The translations under genes were made by a program, and so were the position numbers. This document shows, piece after piece, positions 1-7,337 of a stretch of DNA of 16,575 bases (position 1 is its first letter; every line of letters begins with the position of its first letter). Below the pieces are notes generated by a model. The model was not told the DNA's origin. It saw only the letters and a list, made by a program, of their open reading frames with translations, and ran no database searches. Origin of the DNA: JADJNW01 sp033761835 (GTDB lineage Bacteria > Bacteroidota > Bacteroidia > Chitinophagales > Saprospiraceae); NCBI GenBank assembly GCA_033761835.1, contig JANRME010000103.1, forward strand, positions 1 to 16,575, given 5' to 3'.

Positions 1-3000
1 GTTACCGATACGGTGATTACCGCTGTAAGTTGCCCTGGCACAGATGACGGTTCGATTGTGTTATCAATAAATGGAGGAAAACAACCCGTAGGGATTACTT
101 GGGAAACCAATCCGCCTCAATTTGGCCCGACAGCTCGGAACTTACCGCCGGGTCAAGTCGCTGTAACGATTTTTGATAATTCCAATCCTTCGCTTATCCT
201 ACGCGACACCTTTGAAGTGCCTTTAAATAGTGACTTACCAACGGCTAATGCCGGTGCAGATAAACCTTTTGTGTGCAATCCGCCTATTGTTCCCTTGGAA
301 GGGCAAGGCTCTACCGGGGCGAATTATTCTTATGCATGGACCACTGAAAACGGACGTTTGGTACCGGATGTGAATAAATTGGTTTCAGGAGCTTTAGCGC
401 CGGGTGTCTATGTGTTGGAAGTCACCAATACAACCACTGGCTGTGTAGCAAAAGATAGTATCGAAATTATTGCGCAAGATTTCCCACGTGCAGATGCCGG
501 TTTTGATGGTTCTTTCCTTTGCAGCACTGAATCGGTTACGCTGGGCGGGCAAACCTCTTCTACAGGGGCAAATATCTCCTACCTTTGGGTAGCTCGCAAT
601 GGTGGAGAAGTGCCGGCTGGTCAGGAAACTTTACTGCAAACGACCGTTGCAAAACCTGGTACTTACATTCTGGCTGTTACTAATTCTCAATCGAGCTGTG
701 TAGCAAGAGATACCGTTGTCGTAGAAGATTTAACACAAGACTTCCCGAATGCAAATGCAGGTATAGATCAACCAATCGGTTGCGCAGATACCAGTACGGT
801 GGTTTTGGGCTCTGCTTCTGTAAACGACACGCTTTCAGTAGCTTATGAATGGTTGACATTAAATGGGGAGGTAATCGCCAATAGCGACACCGTGCAAGTG
901 GATTCGTTGGGTACTTATTTGTTGAAAGTGACAAATACGACAAGTGGTTGTGCCTCTATTGATACCGTAAAAGTGATACCGAACGAAGATTTCCCTACGC
1001 TCAACATAGGAATGACGCAAGCAATTACTTGTTTGACAGATACGGTGACTATCAATGCCATCGTCGGTAATTCCAGTAATTTTACTTTTGAATGGACGGC
1101 TAGCGAAGGTGGAGAATTTGTAACCGGAACGGATACGACGCTTACGCCTAAAATTGCGACGGCAGGCTTGTACCAACTCTCGGTGGTTGATACTTCGACC
1201 AGTTGTTCTATTGCCGATACGGTAAGGGTTGCCAGCAATATTGATCCGCCGTTGGTGGAAGCTGGGGCTGATACGATGATTACTTGTCGAGATACGATGT
1301 TGGTACTCAATGCCACCGGCACCGCCGAAGGCGCCGACTTTACTTATAAATGGACACTCAATGGGCAAGAAGTAGCAAGCGCTACGCTCCAACCCGAAAT
1401 CAATGCGCCGGGTACTTACTATTTGGAAGTATCCAACACAGTAACTGGTTGCCTTGGGATAGACTCGGTCAAAGTTGTTCCTAATTTGGATGCGCCGCAG
1501 GTTTCTTTACCAGTGGATATTGTAAAACTCAATTGTAGCACTCCTTCAAAAACAGTACAGGCAACGATTGCTAATCCAAAGCCTGATTTTATCATCAAAT
1601 GGACAACCACAGGTGGTAGTATTGTTGGAAGTGATTCTACCGCTACGATAGAAGTAAATAAAGCGGGTACATATCAAATACAAGTAACTAATTCTGTCAA
1701 TGGCTGCGTATTCAATGGCGATGCAGTGGTAGAAGATGACTCCGCATTGCCAACAGCAGTTGCCGGCGATAGTACCAAGCTTACTTGTATCACCGATGTT
1801 ATTGCCTTGAATGGTGTAGGTTCTTCTGTAGGTGCAGATTTCACTTATCAATGGAATGCCATAGGCGGTGGCACACCCCCCTCGCCCAATAATGCTTTAC
1901 AAACCAGTGTCAACACTGCCGGTACTTATGAATTGATGGTTACCAATATTCAAACAGGCTGTATCGGCAGAGATACTATCTTCATTGGTGATGATAAAAC
2001 ACCTCCAAATATTAGCATTGCTGCACCGCAACAATTATCTTGTACTGTAAGCAAAGTGACATTGGATGCCAGCGGCTCTTCAACTGGTGTAACTGCTGAA
2101 TGGAAGGGCTTGGATGGCGGCACAGCTACGATCATTACACCTTTGAAAGCAGAAGTAAGCCAGGGCGGTCGCTACGAATTAATTTTAACCAGCGATGGCA
2201 ATGGCTGTTCTGCTCGTGATACCATCACTGTTCAAGTAGATGAAAACCGTCCGTTGGCTGCCATCGCTACACCGGACACACTTACTTGCCGCGAGCCAAG
2301 TACAACGCTGGATGCTTCCAGTTCTACGGTCAACGGTGCTTTCACCACTCAATGGACCAAAATTTCCGGTAACGGTACAGTACAAGTAAATGCGACCAAT
2401 CCGCTACTGGCGACTGCCCAAGGTGCTGGCACATATCAATTAAAAATTACCAGAACCAGCGATGGTTGCCAAGCACTCGATACCATAACAGTAGCCGAAG
2501 ATACCAATTTCCCGATGGCAAGCGCAACGGCCGCCCAATCGAGCATTGGCTGCGGTGAATCTACGATGTTGAATTCTACAGGTTCTTCTTCGGGTGCAAA
2601 TATCTCTTACTTATGGTCGGTTCTGAACGGAACGGCTACGATTGCCAATCCAAATCAACAAAGTATTTCGATAGATAAAGCCGGTACGTTCCAATTGGTT
2701 GTCAGCAATAATAGCAACGGGTGCAGCGATACCGCTACAGTTTCCATTACCTTCAATGTCCAATTTGAATTGGCAAATGCAGGTGGAGATCAAGGCGTCT
2801 GCGAACCAACTACTACGCTAACCGCCAATGCCCCCACCGGTACAACGGGAGTTTGGGCGAGCCCGACAGGCGTTACGTTAAGCGCTACCAATCAAGCCGT
2901 TGTGACCGCAAGTAGTCTTAAAACTGGCGACAATCGCTTCGTATGGACGCTCTCCGCGCCTGGTTGTGCAAATTATAGCGCCGATACCGTTGTAGTGAAA

Positions 3001-3585
3001 TTAGAATCCGCGCCACTGGCTGCCGACGATGCCCTCACACTCAAGGCTGGTGAAACTTCTGGCTCGGTGCTGGTAACGGGCAATGACCAGATCAGCAACG
3101 TTGCTACTTTTAGCATCAGCATTTCTCAGAACCCGATGTTTGGCGCGGCCTCTGTCACCACAGGTGGGCGGGTTGCTTATAGCGTGAAGCCCGGCGTGTT
3201 TGGCACAGACGAGTTTGCTTACACTATTTGCAGCAGTAATTGTCCGACCTTCTGCGATTCAGCTTTCGTGCAAATCTTAATCGAAGAAGACCCGAACTTT
3301 GAAGCACCACCTCGTACTAACGCTATCACGCCGAACGGCGACGGTGTCAACGAACAATTGGTATTCGATGAATTGCTGTTCAATCCAGAACAATACCCGG
3401 ATAACGAATTGATTATTTTCAACCGCTGGGGCGACATCGTTTTCCAGGCGAAGCCTTATAATAACCAATGGGACGGCACCAACGAAATGGGACAAAACCT
3501 CCCCGAAGGCACGTACTACTACATTCTGCGACTCAATATCTCCGAAGGAATCATCATTCGCGGCGACGTGACAATCCTGCGATAA
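1..3585 (+). CDS. T9SS type B (gliding-associated) surface protein with PKD/Ig-like repeats, 5'-truncated
   Basis: The reading frame is open from base 1, and the first in-frame start-like codon (GTG at 13) sits inside a typical repeat strand, so the true start lies upstream of the window. What remains is about 1194 residues. Eleven tandem PKD/Ig-like units of 82-87 residues begin near nt 232, 478, 739, 988, 1243, 1489, 1744, 1999, 2245, 2506 and 2761. Each opens with a D-F-P-like turn and a Cys about 14 residues later, has a Y-x-W strand, and most end in AGTY...VTN...GC...DTV. A cadherin/Big-like domain (ADD, VTGND) covers about 3013-3291. The last ~90 residues (3310-3582; ITPNGDGVN, FNRWGD, WDGTN, PEGTYYY) are the gliding motility-associated C-terminal domain that targets cargo to the type IX secretion system. 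The likely role is a secreted or cell-surface adhesin-like protein; its ligand is unknown. The stop is followed by two hairpins. Confidence 0.93.
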   Translation, partial: VTDTVITAVSCPGTDDGSIVLSINGGKQPVGITWETNPPQFGPTARNLPPGQVAVTIFDNSNPSLILRDTFEVPLNSDLPTANAGADKPFVCNPPIVPLEGQGSTGANYSYAWTTENGRLVPDVNKLVSGALAPGVYVLEVTNTTTGCVAKDSIEIIAQDFPRADAGFDGSFLCSTESVTLGGQTSSTGANISYLWVARNGGEVPAGQETLLQTTVAKPGTYILAVTNSQSSCVARDTVVVEDLTQDFPNANAGIDQPIGCADTSTVVLGSASVNDTLSVAYEWLTLNGEVIANSDTVQVDSLGTYLLKVTNTTSGCASIDTVKVIPNEDFPTLNIGMTQAITCLTDTVTINAIVGNSSNFTFEWTASEGGEFVTGTDTTLTPKIATAGLYQLSVVDTSTSCSIADTVRVASNIDPPLVEAGADTMITCRDTMLVLNATGTAEGADFTYKWTLNGQEVASATLQPEINAPGTYYLEVSNTVTGCLGIDSVKVVPNLDAPQVSLPVDIVKLNCSTPSKTVQATIANPKPDFIIKWTTTGGSIVGSDSTATIEVNKAGTYQIQVTNSVNGCVFNGDAVVEDDSALPTAVAGDSTKLTCITDVIALNGVGSSVGADFTYQWNAIGGGTPPSPNNALQTSVNTAGTYELMVTNIQTGCIGRDTIFIGDDKTPPNISIAAPQQLSCTVSKVTLDASGSSTGVTAEWKGLDGGTATIITPLKAEVSQGGRYELILTSDGNGCSARDTITVQVDENRPLAAIATPDTLTCREPSTTLDASSSTVNGAFTTQWTKISGNGTVQVNATNPLLATAQGAGTYQLKITRTSDGCQALDTITVAEDTNFPMASATAAQSSIGCGESTMLNSTGSSSGANISYLWSVLNGTATIANPNQQSISIDKAGTFQLVVSNNSNGCSDTATVSITFNVQFELANAGGDQGVCEPTTTLTANAPTGTTGVWASPTGVTLSATNQAVVTASSLKTGDNRFVWTLSAPGCANYSADTVVVKLESAPLAADDALTLKAGETSGSVLVTGNDQISNVATFSISISQNPMFGAASVTTGGRVAYSVKPGVFGTDEFAYTICSSNCPTFCDSAFVQILIEEDPNFEAPPRTNAITPNGDGVNEQLVFDELLFNPEQYPDNELIIFNRWGDIVFQAKPYNNQWDGTNEMGQNLPEGTYYYILRLNISEGIIIRGDVTILR
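232..3009 (+). repeat. Eleven tandem PKD/Ig-like protein repeats (period 246-261 nt)
   Basis: These are coding tandem repeats inside the first gene. Unit starts were aligned on the D-x-P/Cys landmark. They are well diverged at DNA level, with the similarity mainly at protein level, which suggests an old amplification rather than a recent expansion. Most units carry two Cys, one near the start and one in the G-C before the final strand, compatible with one disulfide per domain outside the cell. The eleventh unit is the most divergent. Confidence 0.8.
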
Positions 3586-3600
3586 AAATATGCCATAAAA

Positions 3601-3627
3601 TGTGCCACACCTCGCAGGTGCGGCACA
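3601..3627. terminator. Hairpin 1 downstream of the surface-protein gene
   Basis: The arms tgtgccacacct (3601-3612) and aggtgcggcaca (3616-3627) flank a 3-nt loop. There is one imperfect pair: A-C on the + strand, G-U if the - strand is transcribed. No U-run follows on the + strand. It could help the next hairpin in termination or be a small palindromic repeat. Its core resembles the hairpin at 16195-16228. Confidence 0.5.
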
Positions 3628-3637
3628 TAAAATCTCC

Positions 3638-3676
3638 AAAGCGTCCTACGGCTTTAAGCCGTAGGACGCTTTGTTA
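3638..3676 (+). terminator. Rho-independent-type terminator after the surface-protein gene
   Basis: A perfect 15-bp stem, aaagcgtcctacggc (3638-3652) paired with gccgtaggacgcttt (3658-3672), has a TTTAA loop and a T-rich tail (gttatt). It lies 52 nt past the stop at 3585 and before the next + gene. The A-start/T-end stem could also work on the - strand, but no - gene reads into it. Confidence 0.8.
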
Positions 3677-3755
3677 TTAGGGTCTATTCTATATATCTAT
3701 TCAAAAAAAGATGTAATTTGTTGTCGTTATAAACCCTTGCACAACCAAAGCCCTC

Positions 3756-4973
3756 ATGCCGACCGCAAAATATAAAGGCCGATTATTTGCTACGCTGAAT
3801 GCCGGCTGTATGCTATTGCTGGCTTTGTTTTGGCTGAGCTTGCCACGCACATTTGGCGATGAGGCCTTCTTCATTAAGTGGACCAGCATCATAAAAAAAT
3901 CCTTGCTCGGTATTGATAAAAAACCACTGCCTAACAGTGTCTTATATATAGATGTATCTGGCAGCAAGGCAACCGTGGAAATACCCGATCCCCTCTACGA
4001 AGAGCCCACCGGCTACCACCATGCCGTCATTACCGATCGCGTACAACTCGCAGACTTCTTACAGGCAATTGCAAAATATGGCAAGAATATTCCGCTTGTC
4101 ATCATGGATATTAGCTTTGAAAGCACCAGCCCCCAAGACAGTATATTGCAGGCCGCTATTGATAGTTTTCCCTTTCCTCTGCTGGGTGCGCGTCGCCTGG
4201 ATGAACAGCATCAACTCGTGCCAAGTGTATTACAAATGCAAACTGGTGTTGCCAATTATTTGAGTCCCGATAATAGTTTCATGAAGTACCCGCTTTTCCT
4301 TGCGGATACGCTCCCTTCTCTCCCTTTGATGGCTTGGGCAACCACAGAAGGAAAAAAATACAACCATAAAGGACTGTATCCTCGCCTGGATGGGCATAGG
4401 AGTCTTCACAAACCCATCATTGATTTCAAAATTCGACCTTATGACCTCAATACCGGCACCAGGGGCGATACACTTGGCTATACGCTGCGCACAATGGGAA
4501 CGCTGCTGTACGAATGGACTTTCTGGGAAGAAGCAGATATTAAAAGAATGCTAAAAGATAAGATCATTATTATAGGCGACTATTATCAGGATAAGCACGA
4601 AACCGTTTTTGGCAACTTGCCAGGGCCGCTCATTGTGCACAATGCCTACCTGACTTTGGTGCAAGGCGAAAGCCTCATCCCCTGGAAGTGGGTGCTACTC
4701 TTATATACCTTATTTTGGTGGATGTCTGCAAGAGCATTCAATGAAGTAGCGAATCGGAAATCTGATCAAAAAAACAATATAAAATCTGCCGTAGGGCGCA
4801 TCGTTGTGGATAGCATTGACGAAACCTTTTTCCTGGCCCTGGGTACAATTCTCTCCTATTTTCTATTCAATATCCATATCAATATCCTGATATTGCTCAT
4901 TTATCTCAAGTTCGTTTCGTATATTTTGGGGCGTTTTGTTTTCACAAAACCCATAGCTGCATCTTCATCCTAA
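3756..4973 (+). CDS. CHASE2-domain membrane sensor without output domain
   Basis: A 405-residue membrane protein. One N-terminal hydrophobic segment (about residues 10-29) precedes a long extracytoplasmic region (about 30-308), followed by three hydrophobic segments (about 311-325, 356-372, 374-392). This is the standard CHASE2 layout. The strongest family signature is the C-terminal end of the sensor: KIIIIGDYYQDKHET (269-283) and LPGPLIVHNAY (288-298), matching the CHASE2 pattern of a K-x-V-x-I-G strand, D-x-x-x-T, then PG-x-x-x-H-A. CHASE2 is an extracytoplasmic sensory domain usually attached to kinase, cyclase or protease-type output modules. Here the protein ends about 13 residues after the last membrane segment, so any signalling must go through a partner. 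It probably forms an operon with the next gene, 12 nt downstream. The ATG at 3756 is chosen because it places the first membrane segment at the N terminus. Confidence 0.82.
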   Translation: MPTAKYKGRLFATLNAGCMLLLALFWLSLPRTFGDEAFFIKWTSIIKKSLLGIDKKPLPNSVLYIDVSGSKATVEIPDPLYEEPTGYHHAVITDRVQLADFLQAIAKYGKNIPLVIMDISFESTSPQDSILQAAIDSFPFPLLGARRLDEQHQLVPSVLQMQTGVANYLSPDNSFMKYPLFLADTLPSLPLMAWATTEGKKYNHKGLYPRLDGHRSLHKPIIDFKIRPYDLNTGTRGDTLGYTLRTMGTLLYEWTFWEEADIKRMLKDKIIIIGDYYQDKHETVFGNLPGPLIVHNAYLTLVQGESLIPWKWVLLLYTLFWWMSARAFNEVANRKSDQKNNIKSAVGRIVVDSIDETFFLALGTILSYFLFNIHINILILLIYLKFVSYILGRFVFTKPIAASSS

Positions 4974-4985
4974 ACGCGCACATTT

Positions 4986-5870
4986 ATGAGAACGACACTA
5001 TTCATCGCTGGTTTATTCTTTCTAATCAATCACACAACCGCTCAAAATTATTACGTCGCCACGCTGAAAGGGGACGTCTATTATCAGAATAAGCTCCTCA
5101 AAAAAAAGGACAAGGTCATTCCCAAAGGGAATATTCGTTTCAAAAGTGTGGACAGCTATGTCAAACTCTCCGGCCCGGGCGGTCTTTATGTGCTTTCTGC
5201 CAAAATGGGTCGCGCTTCCGGCAACGAATTTCTGCTCACGCTCAGCAATGAACTGTTTCCCAAGATACGCCTCGTGACTACCGCTGCGCCTACATTTTCT
5301 ATTGAATTTTATCCGAACGTACTAAATCAATGGGGCTTTTTTGGCTTGTATTATTCCTTCCTCGATAAAACCAAATTAGCCATCGATCCTGCTTTTACTG
5401 CCGATGGGCAAATGATTTATCTTTTACACGAAACCAATCAAGGGCTTTTTTATAAAAAAGTAAAGATTCAACGCAATTCCGCTCTGGTGCTTCGCACGGA
5501 TGATTTTGCGACAAGCGCTGACAATTCATTAAAAGGAACGCTTGTGGTACAAATCAGCAATCCTGCTATCCTTGATACAATCATCGCCAAGCACAAAACG
5601 CTAAAAGAAGTGATGGAGATGCCCGTTTTTGCTAAAGAAGAAAACAAATCCACCAATCAAATCCTGGATATATTGAATGTGCGTCAGATTATTAATAGGC
5701 GCGCTTTTATAAAAGATATGCGTTTTCTTGCAAAAAGTTGCGACGCTAAAACCCAGGAAGAATTTCTGAATACCGTTGACATCAAAGAGTATATTTCTGA
5801 AAACTATGGGAAGGTATATATGCTCGAACAAGTGCTGAGCAAAGATGTGGGCTTGCCCGAGTCGAATTAG
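4986..5870 (+). CDS. Secreted/periplasmic protein with a FecR-like N-terminal region, partner of the CHASE2 protein
   Basis: A 294-residue protein with a clear Sec signal peptide (MRTTLFIAGLFFLI, likely cleavage near residues 19-20 before QNYY). Residues about 23-75 read as a FecR-type beta domain: GDVYYQNKLLKKKDKV, then short strands with SVDSYVKLSGPGGLYVLS, which fits the G-x-V / G-D-x-(V/I) / S-x-(V/A)-x-L pattern. The rest (80-294) is not recognised. It has no membrane segment and a charged, helix-leaning C-terminal half. It starts 12 nt after the CHASE2 gene, so co-transcription is very likely and a shared periplasmic task is inferred. FecR-like domains normally sense or bind at the periplasmic face, but here there is no sigma factor or TonB receptor nearby. 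The FecR label is a fold-level guess; the signal peptide and operon position are firm. Confidence 0.7.
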   Translation: MRTTLFIAGLFFLINHTTAQNYYVATLKGDVYYQNKLLKKKDKVIPKGNIRFKSVDSYVKLSGPGGLYVLSAKMGRASGNEFLLTLSNELFPKIRLVTTAAPTFSIEFYPNVLNQWGFFGLYYSFLDKTKLAIDPAFTADGQMIYLLHETNQGLFYKKVKIQRNSALVLRTDDFATSADNSLKGTLVVQISNPAILDTIIAKHKTLKEVMEMPVFAKEENKSTNQILDILNVRQIINRRAFIKDMRFLAKSCDAKTQEEFLNTVDIKEYISENYGKVYMLEQVLSKDVGLPESN

Positions 5871-6163
5871 ATTATTTTTATTTTGATTCATAAAATGAAT
5901 TTTATGATCTGAGATGTCTTATTTTGAATTTGAGACACCTCAAATAGCAATTGGGCATCCCTTGGGGGTTATAATTTTTTTGATGACTGTGATAGAGGTG
6001 TGGCGTATCAGAGAAATCATTGGCATCAAAAGGATCAGAGTTCAGACAGTGGGCAATTGACGGAATCAGGATTCGCAGGATTTTCTGATTTTTAGAATGA
6101 CAAAGCGCTAGCAGCATCTGAGGTGTTGTTAGCGCTCCTATTCCCTTATCACCCCATTTCCCT
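5871..6163. other. Convergent intergenic region, no credible gene
   Basis: A 293-nt gap between the 3' ends of the FecR-like gene (+) and the thiolase gene (-). It holds a 9-bp inverted repeat (tcataaaat 5888-5896 / attttatga 5899-5907), a strong hairpin at 6104-6136, and a middle part (about 5925-6095) that is open for 71 codons on the - strand. That translation has no start context, no domain and a low-complexity look, so it reads as a decayed or non-coding repeat rather than a gene. Confidence 0.6.
6104..6136 (+). terminator. 15-bp hairpin, likely + strand RNA structure/terminator
   Basis: The arms agcgctagcagcatc (6104-6118) and ggtgttgttagcgct (6122-6136) have a TGA loop. All three non-Watson-Crick positions are G-U pairs in + strand RNA but C-A mismatches in - strand RNA, so the structure is better suited to a + transcript, i.e. 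readthrough from the CHASE2/FecR-like unit. It lacks a clear U-tract, so intrinsic termination is uncertain. Confidence 0.5.
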
Positions 6164-7336
6164 TTAATTCAACAATTCATAAATTCCGGCAATGCCCTGT
6201 CCGCCGCCGACGCAGGCTGTAACCATGCCATATTTCTGACCGCGCCGACGTAGTTCATTAAATAATTGGGTGGAGAGCTTCGCACCCGTACAGCCCAGGG
6301 GGTGACCGAGGGCAATCGCGCCACCGTTTACGTTTACAATCTCCCGATTCAAACCCGCTTCCTGAATCACGGCTAAGGATTGCGCCGCAAAGGCTTCGTT
6401 GAGTTCTATGAGTTGGATGTCGTCCAGTTTCATCTTTGCTTGGGTGAGCGCTTTTGGAATAGCCGCGCAAGGACCAATGCCCATATACAGGGGATCCACC
6501 CCACCCACCGAGCAGGAAACCAGTCGGGCAATTGGCGTCAAACTCAATTGCTTCACCATTTCTTCACTCATGACGAGTACAAAAGCAGCGCCGTCAGAGG
6601 TTTGAGAAGAGTTGCCGGCAGTAACCGTGCCGCCATTTGCGAAAGCAGCAGGTAATTTTGCTAAGGCTTCCATGCTCGTGTCGCGCCGCACGCCCTCGTC
6701 GGTGTCCACTACATTGATCACTTCCACGCGCTTATTGTCTTTGACAAATACTTCCGGTACTCGCACGGGCACGATTTCGTCTTTGAATTTGCCGCTGTCA
6801 ATGGCTTCCCCAGCTAGCTTGTGGGAGCGCACCGAGAATTCATCGGCTTGCTCGCGGGAGATGCCATACTTTTTAGTAACTGCCTCGGCGGTAATGCCCA
6901 TACTCACCATGTAGTCCGGCGTTTCGCTGGCGACTTTATAACTCGGTGCGAGTTTGTAGCCCGTCATCGGAATCATGCTCATGCTTTCGGTGCCACCGGC
7001 AATAAAGATGTGTCCCATTCCGGCGCGGATTTTAGCCACTGCCTGTGCAATCGTCTCCAAACCAGAAGCGCAGTAGCGATTCACGGTCACGCCCGGTACT
7101 TCTTTACCTAGCGACCGCAGTGAAATCTGTCGCCCGATTTGAAAGCCTTGCTCACCCTCAGGATTGGCACAGCCAACGATGACATCATCTACGAGTTTCG
7201 GGTCAAGCTCCGGCGTTTGTTCCATTAAATATTTTACGACATCCACCGCCAGGTCATCAGAGCGATAGTTGCGAAATCCGCCGCGCTTGGAGCGCCCCAC
7301 GGCAGAACGATATGCTTTTACGATGTATGCTTCCAT
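6164..7336 (-). CDS. fadA: Acetyl-CoA acyltransferase (3-ketoacyl-CoA thiolase)
   Basis: A 390-residue thiolase, full length for the family. It cleaves 3-ketoacyl-CoA with CoA to give acetyl-CoA and a shortened acyl-CoA, the last step of beta-oxidation, in the cytoplasm. The nucleophile is Cys89 in NRYCASGLETIAQA. The catalytic His345 lies in NGGAIALGHPLGCTGA and the second catalytic Cys375 in CVGGGQGIAGIYE near the C terminus. LNEAFAAQ (about 312-319) is the conserved Asn/Glu loop. It lies downstream of the fadN-like gene on the same strand, matching the fadN-fadA order of Bacillus, but a four-helix-bundle gene and about 90 nt of purine-rich repeats intervene. The acyl-CoA dehydrogenase (fadE) that follows in Bacillus is not present here; the next gene is convergent. 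The ATG (7334-7336) gives the canonical N terminus. A biosynthetic acetyl-CoA acetyltransferase is a less likely alternative given the neighbour. Confidence 0.93.
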   Translation of the reverse strand: MEAYIVKAYRSAVGRSKRGGFRNYRSDDLAVDVVKYLMEQTPELDPKLVDDVIVGCANPEGEQGFQIGRQISLRSLGKEVPGVTVNRYCASGLETIAQAVAKIRAGMGHIFIAGGTESMSMIPMTGYKLAPSYKVASETPDYMVSMGITAEAVTKKYGISREQADEFSVRSHKLAGEAIDSGKFKDEIVPVRVPEVFVKDNKRVEVINVVDTDEGVRRDTSMEALAKLPAAFANGGTVTAGNSSQTSDGAAFVLVMSEEMVKQLSLTPIARLVSCSVGGVDPLYMGIGPCAAIPKALTQAKMKLDDIQLIELNEAFAAQSLAVIQEAGLNREIVNVNGGAIALGHPLGCTGAKLSTQLFNELRRRGQKYGMVTACVGGGQGIAGIYELLN

Positions 7337-7337
7337 A

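Noticed and set aside
859..1392. 177-codon - strand open frame in the surface-protein repeats
   Set aside because: Shadow of repetitive coding DNA; several similar antisense frames recur across the repeats.
3714..3720. TAATTTG as a promoter for the CHASE2 gene
   Set aside because: One base short of TAnnTTTG and no -33 element; not distinguishable from AT-rich background.
3701..3967. 88-codon - strand ORF over the CHASE2 start
   Set aside because: Antisense to the N-terminal membrane segment of a well-supported gene.
5902..6117. 71-codon - strand ORF in the convergent gap
   Set aside because: No signal peptide, domain or start context; looks like translation of a non-coding repeat.
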